A stretch of DNA of 64,000 nt from Spiroplasma tabanidicola (lineage in GTDB: Bacteria; Bacillota_I; Bacilli_A; Mycoplasmatales; Mycoplasmataceae). The notes under the pieces are model-generated. The model was not told the origin of the DNA. It saw only the letters and a program-made list of their open reading frames with translations, and did no database searches. The position numbers and the translations under genes are program-made. The stretch spans positions 620,001 through 684,000 of the forward strand of contig NZ_CP046276.1 in the NCBI RefSeq assembly GCF_009730595.1. The letters are read 5' to 3'. Each line of letters begins with the position of its first letter. Position 1 is the stretch's first letter. Shown here piece after piece: positions 12,276 through 23,411 of the stretch.

Positions 12276-14342
12276 ATGGCAAAAAGATATGGTTTTGAAT
12301 TAGGCGAGTATGGTTTACCATCAAGTATTAGAAAAAGAATTGATGACTTAGTTGGTTTAAGTTTAAATCCTTCAACTATAAATCTTTTAACAAGTGAATT
12401 TTCATTATTTGAAGAAGAAACTAAAGAAAACATAGGTCGTTATATAGCAAATCTTTTAGAAATAGAAAATGCATTATTAGCAAAACATTTTGAAAAAATA
12501 AAACAAGAAAATAGTTTTGGTAATTCTAAACAAGAATTAATCATGAAACAAAGACAAAGTAATTTGTTGAGAATACAACAAATTTTTTCTCATAAAGATA
12601 AACTTTTAGAAAGAGTTAATAATATAGAAACTAAAAGTTTTGCTCCAAAAGATGAAGTTAGCTCTGAAAAAATTGATTTTACAAAATTTATGGTAACAAA
12701 TAATTCAAATACAGTCACAGACGATGAAAAGCAAAAGCAAAAACTTAAATTACTGTCTGAGAAAAAAAGAAAATTGGAACTTGTTGTAAGTGAAAAACAA
12801 CAACAAATAAATATTGCAAAAAAACAATACGAAGAAGCAAGAATGAGAAATGACTCAAATGCTCAAAAAAGTAAAATTTTAATAATAAAAGAAGTAAACG
12901 AAAAATTATTAAAAATAGATGAAGCTATAAAAAAATATAAATCAGTTGAAAATATACCATGAGAAGTTTTTATGGATGAAAATGAATTACAAGATGATTT
13001 GGATATTCAAGAACTTAGAATAAGAGAACATTTAAATAAAAAACCTTTTAATCCAAATCCGAAAAAAAGTGAATCTATTATAAATAATAATGTTACAAAA
13101 GAAATTGATGTTACCAAAGAAATTGAACAAGGTGACTTTTTTGAAGTTGATGACTTTGAAGACGTCAGTATAAAAAAAAACAAAGAAAGTAAAAAAGCAA
13201 TAAATGAAAAGCAAAAAAAAAGTAAAGAAAGTTTTTCAAAAACAGAAGTTATTGATAACACAAATGATTTAAATTTAATTAATGAAATTAAAATCATTTT
13301 AGATAAAAAAGAAACCAATGTAGAAATAAAAAAAGTAGATAAAATTGAAAAAAATAAGAAAGAAACAAAAACAAAAAAAGCAAAAAATATAGATTCTATA
13401 AAAAAAGCAAAAAATATAGATTCTATAAAAAAAGATAAAAATATAAAAGAAATAAAAGATACAAATAAAGTAAAAAAAATTAGTGTTGAAAAAAATTATA
13501 ATGAGTTCACTTCGATAATTAATGAAGTTGTTGAGCTTGAAAATAGACTAAAAAAAGCAAAAGAAGTTGCAAGAAAAATCGAAGAAGAAAGATTAATTAA
13601 AGAAAGGGAAGATGAAAGAAAGCGTTTTGAAAGAGATCAAAAAATAGCAGGACTTCATGCTTTAGAAACAAAAAATAAAGAAAGAATTATTAAAAAAATT
13701 AAAAAAAATTATAAAGCAAGAGATAAAAAATATGATCAACTAAAAAAAGAAAAAGAAAAATTAGAAAAAGAATTAAAAACATTAAAAGAAAAACAAAAAA
13801 TTGATGAACTTAGAAATATTGAGATTGCAAAAAGAAAAGCTATTGAATCAACCGAAAGCATTTTGAAAAAGTATAAGTATAAAGGACATAACCTGCATAC
13901 AATCATGGAAAAAAAATGAGTTGCTTTTAATATAAAAAGTACTTTGTTTGTTAAAGAAAAAGCAATTAAAGCAATGAAACTGATAAAAATAAAAGATTGA
14001 ATATATAAAAATAAAGAAAAAGTATTAGCAGAAGATAAAAAACAAATAATTGAAAAAAATAAAAAAGATAAAAGTGAATCAACTAAAAGCTTAGTTGAAA
14101 AAAATAAAAAAGTTTTAACTAAATTAAAAAGTTTAAATTATAATAATAAAGAATCTGTTAAAAATAATTTATATAATGAGGAAAAAAGATTAGAATTTTT
14201 ACAAAGAAAAAAATCTTTAAACATTATAAATAGTATAGAAGTAAATGAGTTACAATGTTTAGAAAGCAAAATTAACAATAAAAACTCAAGCAACAAAATA
14301 AATTTGAAAAAATATAAATTAATTAAAAAAGAAATATTTTAG
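12276..14342 (+). CDS. Large charged coiled-coil protein
   Basis: I do not recognise this 688-residue protein. Residues 1-110 look globular; the rest is dominated by Lys and Glu heptad-like stretches, with long coiled-coil candidates at about 155-230 and 405-520. No signal peptide or membrane segment is visible. Two in-frame TGA codons (before residue 233 and near residue 548) must be Trp, otherwise it would be split in three. Around residue 367 there is a tandem 9-residue repeat. It ends 8 nt before the PTS gene. A structural or cytoskeletal role is only a guess. Confidence 0.8.
13374..13445 (+). repeat. In-frame 27-bp tandem repeat
   Basis: Two identical 27-bp units encode KKAKNIDSI twice, followed by a diverged partial third unit (KKDKNI). 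It lies inside the coiled-coil gene and keeps the frame, so copy number could vary without breaking the protein. Confidence 0.8.
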
Positions 14343-14350
14343 GTGAGTAT

Positions 14351-16312
14351 ATGAATAACAATTTAGAAAAGAATGAAATTACAATAGATGAAAAAGTTAA
14401 ACAAAATATGTTTAGAAGTTTTGATATTTCTTGATATACAAAAAATAGCTCAAAAACTTTTTTAAGAAAATTAGGATCAACATTTGGTTTTGTAATTATA
14501 TTAATGCCTGTATTTGGAGTAATTTTATCAATAGGTAATTTATTAAATACATATAATGCGCCAAAAGTAATAAGTAATTTATTCACAAATGTTGGTACAT
14601 TGTTGTTTACAAATATAGGATTGTGATTTGCGATTGCTTTAACAATTGGGTTTACAAATAATAAAGGTGTTGCTGTATATAGTAGCATTATTTTTTATTT
14701 CACATTTACATTAACAATGGCTGCCTTTATCAAAATAAATGGTACTGATGGAAAAACATTTGACTTACTATTTTGAAAAAATTTAGAACAAAAGATATAT
14801 TTAACATCAATCTTTGGATTTGTAACATTTAATACAGGTGTTATTGGAGGGTTTTTGTCTGGTACAATTTCAATTATTATTTATAAAAGCTTTAAAGAAA
14901 CAAAATTGGTTTCAGGACTTGAGTTTTTTTCAAAAGAAAAGTTTGTTCTAATTTTAATTCCTTTTACTGCTGTTATTTCTGCAATATTGTGATTAATATT
15001 TTGACCAGCTATGGGATATTCATTAAGATTTTTAGGAATGGGACTTGCAAAAACTCCCACTGGATTAGACTCATTTGTTTTTGCAACTGTTTCTAGATTT
15101 TTAACACCTTTTGGTGCAGGAATGTTGATTCACTCACCATTATGATATACAGAACTTGGTGGTAGTTTAAGAAATTATGAAGGACAATTATTTGCTCAAT
15201 ATTTAGAAAGAACACATTCTGATAATCCAAGTTGATTACCTGATTTAGTTGAAAAATTAATGAATGAAAAACCAGGAACATGAGTTGATAGAAGTGTAAC
15301 TGATTTTATAAATTCATTAGGATATTCTCAAGAAGAAAAAACACAAATTTTTAATGATCTGAATTATTGATATAGTAATATAGGAAATTTTCAAGGTTCA
15401 ACACTTAATATGCTTGATTTAAGAGGTGATCAAGTTATAGCTGCAAATGTTATAAATAGTAACTTTATAACAATTCAAGATTGTTGGAATGTAGGTCTTA
15501 GAGTTTCTAGATTTATTGCTCCAGGTTTTGCAAATTCAATATTTGCATTACCAGCAATTGGATTAGCAATTTTTTTACAAATTGAAAAAAAAGATAGATC
15601 AAAATATTACGCATCATTCTTAATAGCTTTTGCTTCATCTGCTTTATTAGGAATAACTGAACCATTAGAATATATGTTTTGTTATACGTGTCCTATTTTT
15701 TACTTCGCAATATATGCTCCAATGCTTGGTTTAATGGGTGCAATTGGATCTATTACACAATTAAAGTTAGGAACTACTTTTTCAACAGGGTTATTTGACT
15801 TTATTTTTAATGGAGTTTTACCAACAGTTGCTGGTCAAAATACTAGAATTTGAATGGTTCCTGTTTTGGGGGTTGTATTTGGAGTTATTGAGTTTTTATT
15901 AGCATATTTTTATTTCAAATGAACAAAATTTGATCCATTTGAAAAATATTTATCTGAAAAAGATCAAATAAAAGTAAATATTTCTGAAATTAGAAGTTCT
16001 TTTTATGGATTTAAAAATATTTTAACTATAAATAAATCTAAAAATCAGGTTATATTAGAAACAAAAAAACCAATAAATAAAGATTCTATGGATAATTGAT
16101 ATGAATCGGTTTCTTTTGAGGGTAATAATAAATATAGTTTTTCTATTAAAAATGATTATGTAAAAACTTATGATACTCTTTTAGACTCGTTAAAAGAAAG
16201 ACAAAATATTAAAGAATACAAAAAAACTAATAAAAATGAGTATAAAGCAATAAAAAAAGAATATAAAAATTTAAAAAAAGATGAAAAAAAGAAAAAAGTA
16301 AAAAATAAGTAA
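14351..16312 (+). CDS. PTS sugar permease, glucose superfamily IIC with degenerate IIB domain
   Basis: This is a phosphotransferase-system transporter of 653 residues. About ten membrane segments span residues 40-530, and the glucose-superfamily signature GITEPLEYMF lies near residue 435. The C-terminal 90 residues after the last helix align by eye with a IIB domain (FKNI..., then a beta-strand, then a final helix). At the position of the phosphorylated Cys there is Ser (about S563, in NKSKNQ). So the protein appears to lack its own phosphorylation site and may need a IIB in trans. No IIA gene is adjacent. Confidence 0.85.
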
Positions 16313-16418
16313 ATTTTTAATAAAAGTTCTAGATTTTTTACATTTTTTTTGATATAAATATAGAGAAAAGCATTTATATTTTTTAAATGTTTTTACATTA
16401 GGAGTTGAAATTTTAAAT

Positions 16419-16583
16419 ATGGCAAGTGTCGTAGTACGTGAAGGTGAACCTATTGAGAAAGCTTTAAAACGCTTTCAAAAAGTAGCTGCTTCTTCAAAAG
16501 CTGAAGCAAGAAAACGTGAATATCACCTAAGCAAAAAAGAAAAACGTATCTATAAACAAAAACAAAACAGAAAATTTGGTTAA
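16419..16583 (+). CDS. rpsU: 30S ribosomal protein S21
   Basis: A 54-residue basic protein starting MASVVVREGEPIEKALKRF, typical of S21, with the helical middle and the basic tail KRIYKQKQNRKFG. S21 sits near the anti-Shine-Dalgarno region of the 30S subunit. The ATG follows TAGGAG at good spacing. It is a single-gene unit with its own terminator; its G+C content is a little higher than its neighbours, as usual for ribosomal proteins. Confidence 0.95.
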   Translation: MASVVVREGEPIEKALKRFQKVAASSKAEARKREYHLSKKEKRIYKQKQNRKFG

Positions 16584-16606
16584 TACCAAATTTTTATTTT
16601 GTTTTT
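16572..16606 (+). terminator. Intrinsic terminator of rpsU
   Basis: A perfect 9-bp stem (AAATTTGGT / ACCAAATTT) with loop TAAT carries the stop codon in the loop and is followed by T-rich sequence. Confidence 0.8.
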
Positions 16607-16658
16607 TAGTAAAATATATAAATAATATATATAATATTATTAGTAAGAGGAGAAGCTA

Positions 16659-17123
16659 ATGATAAATAAAGAAATTAAAAGTATAAGTATTAATAAAAAT
16701 ACTAAAGATCTTCAACCAAGACCTGAAAAAGCAGCATCAGGAAAATTTGTGAAAAAACCACCAATTTTGGAAGATAAAAGTACCAAATTATCTCTTGTAA
16801 TGCAGTCAAGAACAATGCTTTCTGCAAAAAAAGGCAAAAATAAAGGAGATATTTCAACTCTTCCTCCAGGTGTAATAGCTTCAATTAAAAATAAAGAAAG
16901 AATTAATAAAGAATTAAATCTTGATTGATCAAATAATGTTGAAGCAATTAAACAAAAATATGATATCGATGGTAAACCTTTAACAAGAAAAAGAGCACAA
17001 GGAATCATTGAAGAAAGAAAAGAATTTTTTGAAAAAAATAGAAAAAAAAGTATTAAAGCAGCTACTACAAATGTAGCGCCAAAACCTGCTGTTAAAAAAA
17101 CAGCTACAAAAAAATCTAAATAA
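16659..17123 (+). CDS. Basic hypothetical protein
   Basis: A 154-residue protein of unknown family with high Lys content. The C-terminal 25 residues are an Ala/Lys/Pro-rich tail (AVKKTATKKSK), like tails that bind nucleic acid. There is no membrane segment or signal peptide. The ATG follows AGAGGAG. A TGA Trp codon at about residue 90 must be read through. It is a single-gene unit between rpsU and ruvA with its own terminator. Confidence 0.75.
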
Positions 17124-17125
17124 TA

Positions 17126-17161
17126 AAATACAAATTTGTAAAAAATTTGTATTTTTTTTTC
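17126..17161 (+). terminator. Intrinsic terminator upstream of ruvA
   Basis: A stem of about 10 bp (ATACAAATTT / AAATTTGTAT) is followed by nine to ten T residues. Confidence 0.8.
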
Positions 17162-17183
17162 GATTTAATTATTGGAGGTTTAT

Positions 17184-17741
17184 ATGCACTACATAAAATC
17201 AAAAATAATAAATATTGAAAATAACTTAATTATTGTCGAAAACAATAACATTGGTTATAAAGGTTATTTAATAGATACACTCAATAGGGATTTAAAAATT
17301 GATAATGAAGTAAAATTATTTTATTTAAATTATAGAAATGAATTTATCGATGAAAGTTTGTTTTTTATAGATGAAAATGTCTTAAATTTATCAAAACAAT
17401 TATTACAAATTAAATATTTCGGCATAAAAACTTTAAATAATTTATTTAATAACATTAGTTTCAACGACTTAATTAACTATGTTAATAATCAAGAAATAGA
17501 TAAAGTTATGAAATTAACTAATATTAAATTAAATATTTTAAAAGAGGTGTTTTCTATTGTTTCTGATAAAATATTAAATAAAAAATATAATAAAAAACAA
17601 ATGGAAATTATAAACTCTTTACACAAACTGGGTTATGGAATTAACAATATTTATAAAGTTATATCTATAATTGATTCTAGTCTAGACGAAGAACTTATTT
17701 TACAAAAAGCCTTATTTGAATTAAATGAAATTAAAAATTAA
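17184..17741 (+). CDS. ruvA: Holliday junction DNA helicase RuvA
   Basis: RuvA binds four-way junctions and loads RuvB. The 185-residue product begins MHYIKSKI with the OB-fold, followed by helix-hairpin-helix repeats (around residues 70-130) and a short C-terminal domain ending LGYGINNIYKVI. The ATG at 17184 is chosen because GGAGG lies 6 nt upstream; a TTG at 17172 in frame overlaps that site. The sequence is divergent, as usual in Mollicutes, and it is called mainly because ruvB overlaps its end. Confidence 0.88.
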   Translation: MHYIKSKIINIENNLIIVENNNIGYKGYLIDTLNRDLKIDNEVKLFYLNYRNEFIDESLFFIDENVLNLSKQLLQIKYFGIKTLNNLFNNISFNDLINYVNNQEIDKVMKLTNIKLNILKEVFSIVSDKILNKKYNKKQMEIINSLHKLGYGINNIYKVISIIDSSLDEELILQKALFELNEIKN

Positions 17742-18669
17742 TACAAACAGACCAGATAGCTTTTCAAATTATATCGGTCAAAAAAATATTGTAAATAATT
17801 TAAAAGTATATATAAGTTCTTCTATAAAAAGAAATTCTGTACTAGATCATATGCTATTTTATGGTGGTAGTGGACTTGGAAAAACTAGTTTAGCTTATTT
17901 AATTTCTTATGAAGTTAACAAAAAAATTTATGTTTTAAATGGTACATCACTACAAAAACCTAGTGATATTATTGCTCCTTTAACAAGTTTAAAAGAAGGT
18001 GAAATTTTATTTATTGATGAAGTTCATGTAATTTCTAAAGAAGTTTTTGAAGTATTGTATCCAGTGTTAGAAGATAATCAGTTAAGCATAATTATTGGAA
18101 AAGATTATAACTCTAAAATAGTTAACATCAATTTACCTAATTTTACTTTAATAGCTGCTACTACTGAAATTAATAAACTTTCAGAACCATTTATAAATAG
18201 GTTTCCTATTAATTTTTATTTTGAAACTTATAATAAAGATGAAATAGCAAAAATTTTACAATTAAATTCTAATAAATACAATATAGAATTAGATAATGAC
18301 ATTTTATTATTTATAGCAGATCATTGTAAAAATAATCCAAGAATTGCTATAAATATTTTTAAAAGAATTTATGATTATATTGTTATAGAAAAACCTTTAG
18401 TTCTAGATATTTCATATATTTCAAAAATTTTAAAAACTTTAAACATTTATAAGTATGGTATTAACAATCAAGATTTAAGTTATTTAAAAATTTTAAATGA
18501 GCATAAGGTTATTGGATTAGAATCTATTAAACAAATTATGAACACACAACTAACTATAATAACAAACAATATTGAACCAAACCTATTATTTTATAATTTG
18601 ATAAAAAAGACATCGAAGGGGAGAATAATAACTGAAAAGGGGAGAGACTTAATAGAATCTATTATATAA
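17725..18669 (+). CDS. ruvB: Holliday junction branch migration ATPase RuvB
   Basis: RuvB is the AAA+ motor of branch migration, 314 residues. The family block FSNYIGQKNIVNNL opens the ATPase domain; Walker A is GGSGLGKTS (about 47-55), Walker B LFIDEVH, sensor 1 AATTE, and the arginine finger region FINRFPI. The C-terminal winged helix ends with TSKGRIITEKGRDL. It starts 17 nt inside ruvA, so the two are translationally coupled. Confidence 0.96.
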   Translation: MKLKINTNRPDSFSNYIGQKNIVNNLKVYISSSIKRNSVLDHMLFYGGSGLGKTSLAYLISYEVNKKIYVLNGTSLQKPSDIIAPLTSLKEGEILFIDEVHVISKEVFEVLYPVLEDNQLSIIIGKDYNSKIVNINLPNFTLIAATTEINKLSEPFINRFPINFYFETYNKDEIAKILQLNSNKYNIELDNDILLFIADHCKNNPRIAINIFKRIYDYIVIEKPLVLDISYISKILKTLNIYKYGINNQDLSYLKILNEHKVIGLESIKQIMNTQLTIITNNIEPNLLFYNLIKKTSKGRIITEKGRDLIESII

Positions 18670-18711
18670 ATAAACCTTAGTATTTTATGTTTTAATATGC
18701 TTATTTTAGTG

Positions 18712-18717
18712 TATAAT
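18712..18717 (+). promoter_or_regulatory. Putative -10 box (TATAAT)
   Basis: A consensus TATAAT lies 28 nt before the ATG of the following gene, in the 76-nt gap after ruvB. Confidence 0.4.
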
Positions 18718-18745
18718 ATTATTAGTTTTTAAAGTGAGGTTTACT

Positions 18746-19246
18746 ATGGATAAAAAAGTTTATAATTTGAAAGAATCAAGTTTGGGTAAAGTGACATTTT
18801 TAGATGGAACTGTATTTATGTCAATATCTTTTTTAGCAGATAGTGGAGAAAAAATTACAGAAGTTATTATCTTATCATCATTAGATGAAGCTGTAAGAAA
18901 ATTTCCATCATTTGTTACAGAATTAACTTTTAAACATGTTCAAGATAAACTTAAGTTTCATAATGATATAGTTGATTGATTAATTGAAAATTGATTAGAT
19001 CCAGGAATAGTGACTTGTCAAAAATACATTGCAGAACAATATGGTTTTCCTGAATTTGCAGAAATGAACCCAATTGAATGAATAAAATCTGAGCCAGAAA
19101 TGGTTGCTCTAACTTTGTCTCATATTGCAGGTAGATATACTAATGGATATTTAAAACTACCATCAAGAATAAGAGAATTAGAGTTTTGTTGTAGATTTGT
19201 AAAAAATGTACTTGCAATAAACTTTTGAGAAGATAATATTAAATAA
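18746..19246 (+). CDS. Hypothetical protein, 166 residues
   Basis: The family is not recognised. The product is soluble, with a beta-rich N-terminal half and a helical C-terminal half. Four Trp codons are TGA. The ATG at 18746 follows GTGAGG at good spacing; an in-frame GTG at 18734 lies inside that site. It is a single-gene unit with a strong terminator. Its position next to ruvB does not by itself suggest a role. Confidence 0.8.
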
Positions 19247-19251
19247 TTTAG

Positions 19252-19283
19252 AAAACAAGAATATATATTCTTGTTTTTTTGTT
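19252..19283 (+). terminator. Intrinsic terminator
   Basis: A perfect inverted repeat (AAAACAAGAATAT / ATATTCTTGTTTT) is followed by T residues, 5 nt after the stop codon. Confidence 0.85.
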
Positions 19284-19311
19284 GCTATAATTATTATTAA
19301 AGGTGGTAAAT

Positions 19312-20574
19312 ATGAATTTCAAAAAAATATTAAAAATTAATTTAAGTGCCATAATTATAGTTCCTAGCTTTTTTACATTAAGTTGCTCAAAAACAAAAAA
19401 TGCAATAGGACATTATGAAATGAATAATAATTACGCATACTCTAAAGTTTTTCTTAATAATGAACAAAATTTTAATATTTTGCCGCAATTAAAACGAAAA
19501 AGTAATGATAAAAAAATAATAATAGATGATAAAATTAAACAATTAATTTTAGATAATAGCTCAAATGATTTAATAATTGATGATAAATTGTTCGAAAATA
19601 ATCAAAAGTTTTCTTATAATGGTAGTAAATTAGAAAAAAAAGTTTATAATGAAAAGTTTTCAGAAGATTCTAAAGAAGTTTCAAAAGTTCAATTTGCATA
19701 TGATTTTTTAGCTAGTGAATATAATATTAATATTTTTGCAAATAAAGATGAACCAGACATAATTTATGATTATTCAGAACTTAAATTAGATAACGATATA
19801 AAAGATAATAAATATTATTTTAATCAAGTGTATGATAATGGATCTTTATTACTAAGTTCTGATCAAAAATTAAACTTTACTTATAATCAAAAAACTTATA
19901 CAAATGATATAACTTTATATGACATTACAGCAGAATTAAATTTTGAAAATTTAACATACTTATTAAATTCAAATCTAGCATATGCAAAAGAAGAAAAAGC
20001 AGAAAATGATAATGAAATTTTTTATTCATTAGTAATTAATACTTTTGAGTTAAATTATAAAATAATTAACACTAGTTTAGGAGAAATTGAAAACAAGAAT
20101 CAAGAAACAATTATAAATAAAATAAAAGAAAAGAATCCAAACTCTAATATTGATTTTGAAAAAGATGTAGATATTGCAATTGATAATAATAATTCAAAAG
20201 CAAGAGTAATTGCCAAAAAAGATTCGGCTAAATATAATGGAGAAGTTGAAGTAACTTTTAATTTAAAAGGGGAATCAGAACCTGAACAACCTAATTCTTC
20301 AACATTACAAAAAATTTCAACCGAAAGTATAACAACACCAAATAACAATATAACAGGAAAATTAAATAAGATTTTTAAAAAGTTATTTGTAAAAGAAGAA
20401 GATAAATTAAATTTCAAAAAACTTGATAGTAATGAAAAAATAAAAGAAGAAGTTGTTTTTGAAAGTGTGCTACCAAAAACAATAACTATAAATAAAAACT
20501 TAGTAACTAAAATAAAAATTATTGATAAAGTTAAAGTTGATGATAGTAAAGAAGAAGGTGAGAAAAATGTTTAA
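19312..20574 (+). CDS. Putative surface lipoprotein (first of a pair)
   Basis: A 420-residue protein with a lipoprotein signal peptide: positively charged start, hydrophobic stretch, and lipobox FFTLSC with Cys at residue 25. The mature part is hydrophilic and rich in Asn, Lys and Glu, with no recognised domain. The ATG is chosen over an in-frame GTG 9 nt upstream because the Shine-Dalgarno AAAGGTGG overlaps the GTG. The next lipoprotein gene starts 8 nt before this one ends, so the two are coupled. Confidence 0.85.
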   Translation: MNFKKILKINLSAIIIVPSFFTLSCSKTKNAIGHYEMNNNYAYSKVFLNNEQNFNILPQLKRKSNDKKIIIDDKIKQLILDNSSNDLIIDDKLFENNQKFSYNGSKLEKKVYNEKFSEDSKEVSKVQFAYDFLASEYNINIFANKDEPDIIYDYSELKLDNDIKDNKYYFNQVYDNGSLLLSSDQKLNFTYNQKTYTNDITLYDITAELNFENLTYLLNSNLAYAKEEKAENDNEIFYSLVINTFELNYKIINTSLGEIENKNQETIINKIKEKNPNSNIDFEKDVDIAIDNNNSKARVIAKKDSAKYNGEVEVTFNLKGESEPEQPNSSTLQKISTESITTPNNNITGKLNKIFKKLFVKEEDKLNFKKLDSNEKIKEEVVFESVLPKTITINKNLVTKIKIIDKVKVDDSKEEGEKNV

Positions 20575-21436
20575 AAACTTAATTAAGTTTTTACTTGCAT
20601 TTAATATTTTAACTTTTGCATCATCATCAATTACTTCTTGTGAACCTATAAAAACTTTTCCGTCAGTAAGTGCACAATCAAATATAGAAACACTTAATCA
20701 ATTATTTATCGGTCAAGAAATAGAACCTGTTTACATTAATTATTTAAAATATATAAATGGTTTTTTTGAGCATAGTGGCTTTGAGGATGCGTTATCAACA
20801 AATAAAATAACTACAAGTCTTATAGATACGGATAAATTAAATGAAACTGAACTGAAGTATTACAACTCATTAAAAAATATTTACCAACCAGTACAAAATG
20901 AAAATATTTTAGATTTTAGTGGTATGACTTTTATTGTAGAAAATATTTTTATTGATGAATTTGGATTTGTTAAAAACGATACAAAAAAAGAAACAAGAGA
21001 AGAAAATGTTAGTGATCAAGATTTAAAATCTTATGTAAACACAACAATGGCAATAACAGTTTTAAAAGGTTGAAAAACTGTTGGAAGACTTTTATTACAA
21101 GTTAAAATGGATGAAAAAGATTATTTTTTAAGAGATACTTCTTTTCAATTTATAAATAAATGACTTGAGTCATCATATAGTTTAATATCAGTCAATAAAA
21201 AAGATAAACACGGCTGATATACATATAGTAATTATGAAATAAATGAAGATAATGTAGAAACTTTTAAAAAAGATATAATTAGTAAAGCTAATAGATTGAA
21301 AAATTTTGAAATTAAAAACAATGAAATAAGTTTATGATCTGAAAAATTAAATGAAGAAGATAAAAACGGTCAAATAAAAGAAGTCACTTATAATGGTTTT
21401 GAATTAAAAGGGCAAAGATATACATTTAAACAATAA
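20567..21436 (+). CDS. Putative surface lipoprotein (second of a pair)
   Basis: A 289-residue protein with a signal peptide ending in the lipobox SSITSC, Cys at residue 25. The mature domain is unrecognised. Several Trp codons are TGA. The ATG follows AAGGTGAG and lies 8 nt inside the upstream lipoprotein gene. The pair probably forms one membrane-anchored assembly or is at least expressed in a fixed ratio. Confidence 0.85.
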
Positions 21437-21466
21437 AAAAACTTCAATATTATGAAGTTTTTTTAT
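21437..21466. terminator. Bidirectional terminator between convergent genes
   Basis: The arms AAAAAAACTTC and GAAGTTTTTTT flank the loop AATATTAT. It serves the lipoprotein pair on plus and overlaps the last codons of the minus-strand gene. Confidence 0.8.
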
Positions 21467-22268
21467 TGTTTAAAATATTTCTAAATATTGTACTTAAATT
21501 AATTTTTGCAGCAACTTCTTCTGCAATTGTTACGCCATTATTAAATACTACAATTTTTGAAGTTTCTTTAATATCTTTTGGATCTAAATTTTTTATATCT
21601 TCTTCTTTAATGTCGTTTCCAATAATAGTTTCAAAATAATGTTCTATTATTTCACAAGCTTCTAATTTATTATTTAAATCAGCATCATTAATCAAAACTT
21701 TTAGTTCTTCTTGGTAATTTTCAGCTTGTGCAGGATTTTGATCTGATCATTTTTTTAATTTATCCACACTTTTTAATATCTCCATATTTAAAATATAAGT
21801 AATATCGTCTTCATCAATGTCATTAAATTTTGTATCATTTCCTAATTTTTGTAACAGTACATTATTAATTTCAAGTGCAATTGCTCCACTTTTTACAATA
21901 TTTCCAATTTGCATTTTTATAATTAACTCTGTAATTTTTTCTTGAATATTTGTCGGATTATCTTTTATTGTAGTTATTAAATCATTTTGAACATCGCTAT
22001 TAAAATAACCATTAACTTTTAATTCTAAACTATTTTTTCTTATAAAATTATTAATTTGTTCATGTGTTTTTAATTCTCCAACTTGTTTTCTAATATTTGT
22101 AAGAATATTGTTCATAACTGTAACATCAGGAGTAAAATCACCAATAAACTCTTGGTTTGAATCTAATAGCCCATTTTTTAATAAATCCAACCTTTCTGTA
22201 AAAAATTTCTTAAATCATTCTTGAGAAACACTATTTACAAAATCTTGTAGTACAGCATAGTTATTCAT
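21450..22268 (-). CDS. Hypothetical helical protein, 272 residues
   Basis: The family is unknown. The protein is soluble and mostly helical, with regular Asn, Ile, Lys and Glu and no signal peptide. The ATG at 22268 follows AAGGGG. Two TGA Trp codons are read through (near residues 18 and 173). It is convergent with the lipoprotein pair and divergent from the next gene. Confidence 0.75.
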
Positions 22269-22334
22269 ATTTTTATCCCCTTTACTTATATTCTAAATAA
22301 TATAACAATAAATAACAAAATACAAAAAAATTGA

Positions 22335-22340
22335 TATAAT
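22335..22340 (+). promoter_or_regulatory. Putative -10 box (TATAAT)
   Basis: TATAAT lies 24 nt before the next plus-strand ATG, in the divergent intergenic region. Confidence 0.4.
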
Positions 22341-22364
22341 TAGTTAGATAAGTGTGAAAAAACA

Positions 22365-23297
22365 ATGAAAAAATGAAGTATAAATATAATTGAAGATGGA
22401 TATTTTTTAGTTAATGAGTATCAAAATTTTAGATTTGATAAACACATAGCTAGAACAATGCTTGAAAAAATTCAATTTCCAATAATAATATTGGACACTG
22501 AATTTTTTAATCATTCTCATGATGAAGGAGAATATGAAGATAAATTATATAGCGAAGATCAAAAAGATGTTGTTTATGTAATTCAATATAGTTTTGCAAA
22601 ATCTTTAAAAGAGATAGCGTATAGAGATAATACAAAATCAATCAAATCAATTTATATAAAAAGAGGTCATAACGATAAAACATATAACTTTCAAGAACAA
22701 TACTCAAAAATGGTAACTAGTTTTTTAAGCATGTGTAGAAATAAAGAAATAAAAACAATAATTTGTGCTGGAGCAAGCAATGATATAAAAATCATTAATA
22801 AGTGAATTAATGACTATAAACATTTATTTGCAAGAAAGTCTTTAAATATGGCTTTTTATAATAAAGAAAAAAAAGAGTTGAATGCAAACTTTTTTGATAT
22901 ATATGATATTTTAGAAAATGCATTTAGTTTTTCAAATACTACTTCAACTGGTGAAGAGTTTTATAATGCTAATAACTTGCCGTCAGGAAAACAAGCAGAT
23001 AATATGATTGCTTTGACAAGCTGTAAAAAATTTTATGATTGATTTGAAAGTATAAATATTAAAGCTATTAAAAATGAAGATGAGGAAATAAGAAATTTAT
23101 GTATTGCTGCATATACATTTTATTCAACACCTTTTGAAGCAAGAATGAATTTTGAAGTATATAGAAATATGATAAGTGTTATTAGAAAAGTTGTTGTACA
23201 TTGTTATAATGATGTATTAAAAATATTAATTTTTTTAGGTTTCATATACGAATTTGTTTATCTTCCTTATGAAAAAAACTCATATATTAAAAAATAA
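22365..23297 (+). CDS. Protein with possible DEDD 3'-5' exonuclease fold
   Basis: A 310-residue protein. The segment IIILDTEFFNH looks like exonuclease motif I (DxE), and GASNDIKIINKW resembles motif II of the DnaQ superfamily. SGKQADNMIAL could be motif III, although the usual His is not clear. The C-terminal 90 residues are helical and do not match a known domain. The fourth codon is TGA (Trp), so the true start at 22365 is easily missed. Function is therefore a fold-level guess. Confidence 0.5.
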
Positions 23298-23357
23298 TTT
23301 GCAAATATTTATTTTTAATATAAAATAAATTACATAAATAACTAATAGGTGGGGAAA

Positions 23358-23411
23358 ATGTTTAATATAATTTTTATCAACATAATAAATAATCGAAAAC
23401 TTATGCACTAA
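23358..23411 (+). CDS. Candidate 17-codon leader peptide upstream of permease
   Basis: A short frame MFNIIFINIINNRKLMH follows a strong Shine-Dalgarno (AGGTGGGG) with close spacing. It holds five Ile and four Asn codons in its first twelve. Its stop codon lies in the 5' arm of a hairpin (23405-23423). There is no other gene between 23298 and 23530, so this may be a regulatory leader. Ile and Asn are common in any A/T-rich frame, so the composition alone proves little. Confidence 0.4.
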   Translation: MFNIIFINIINNRKLMH

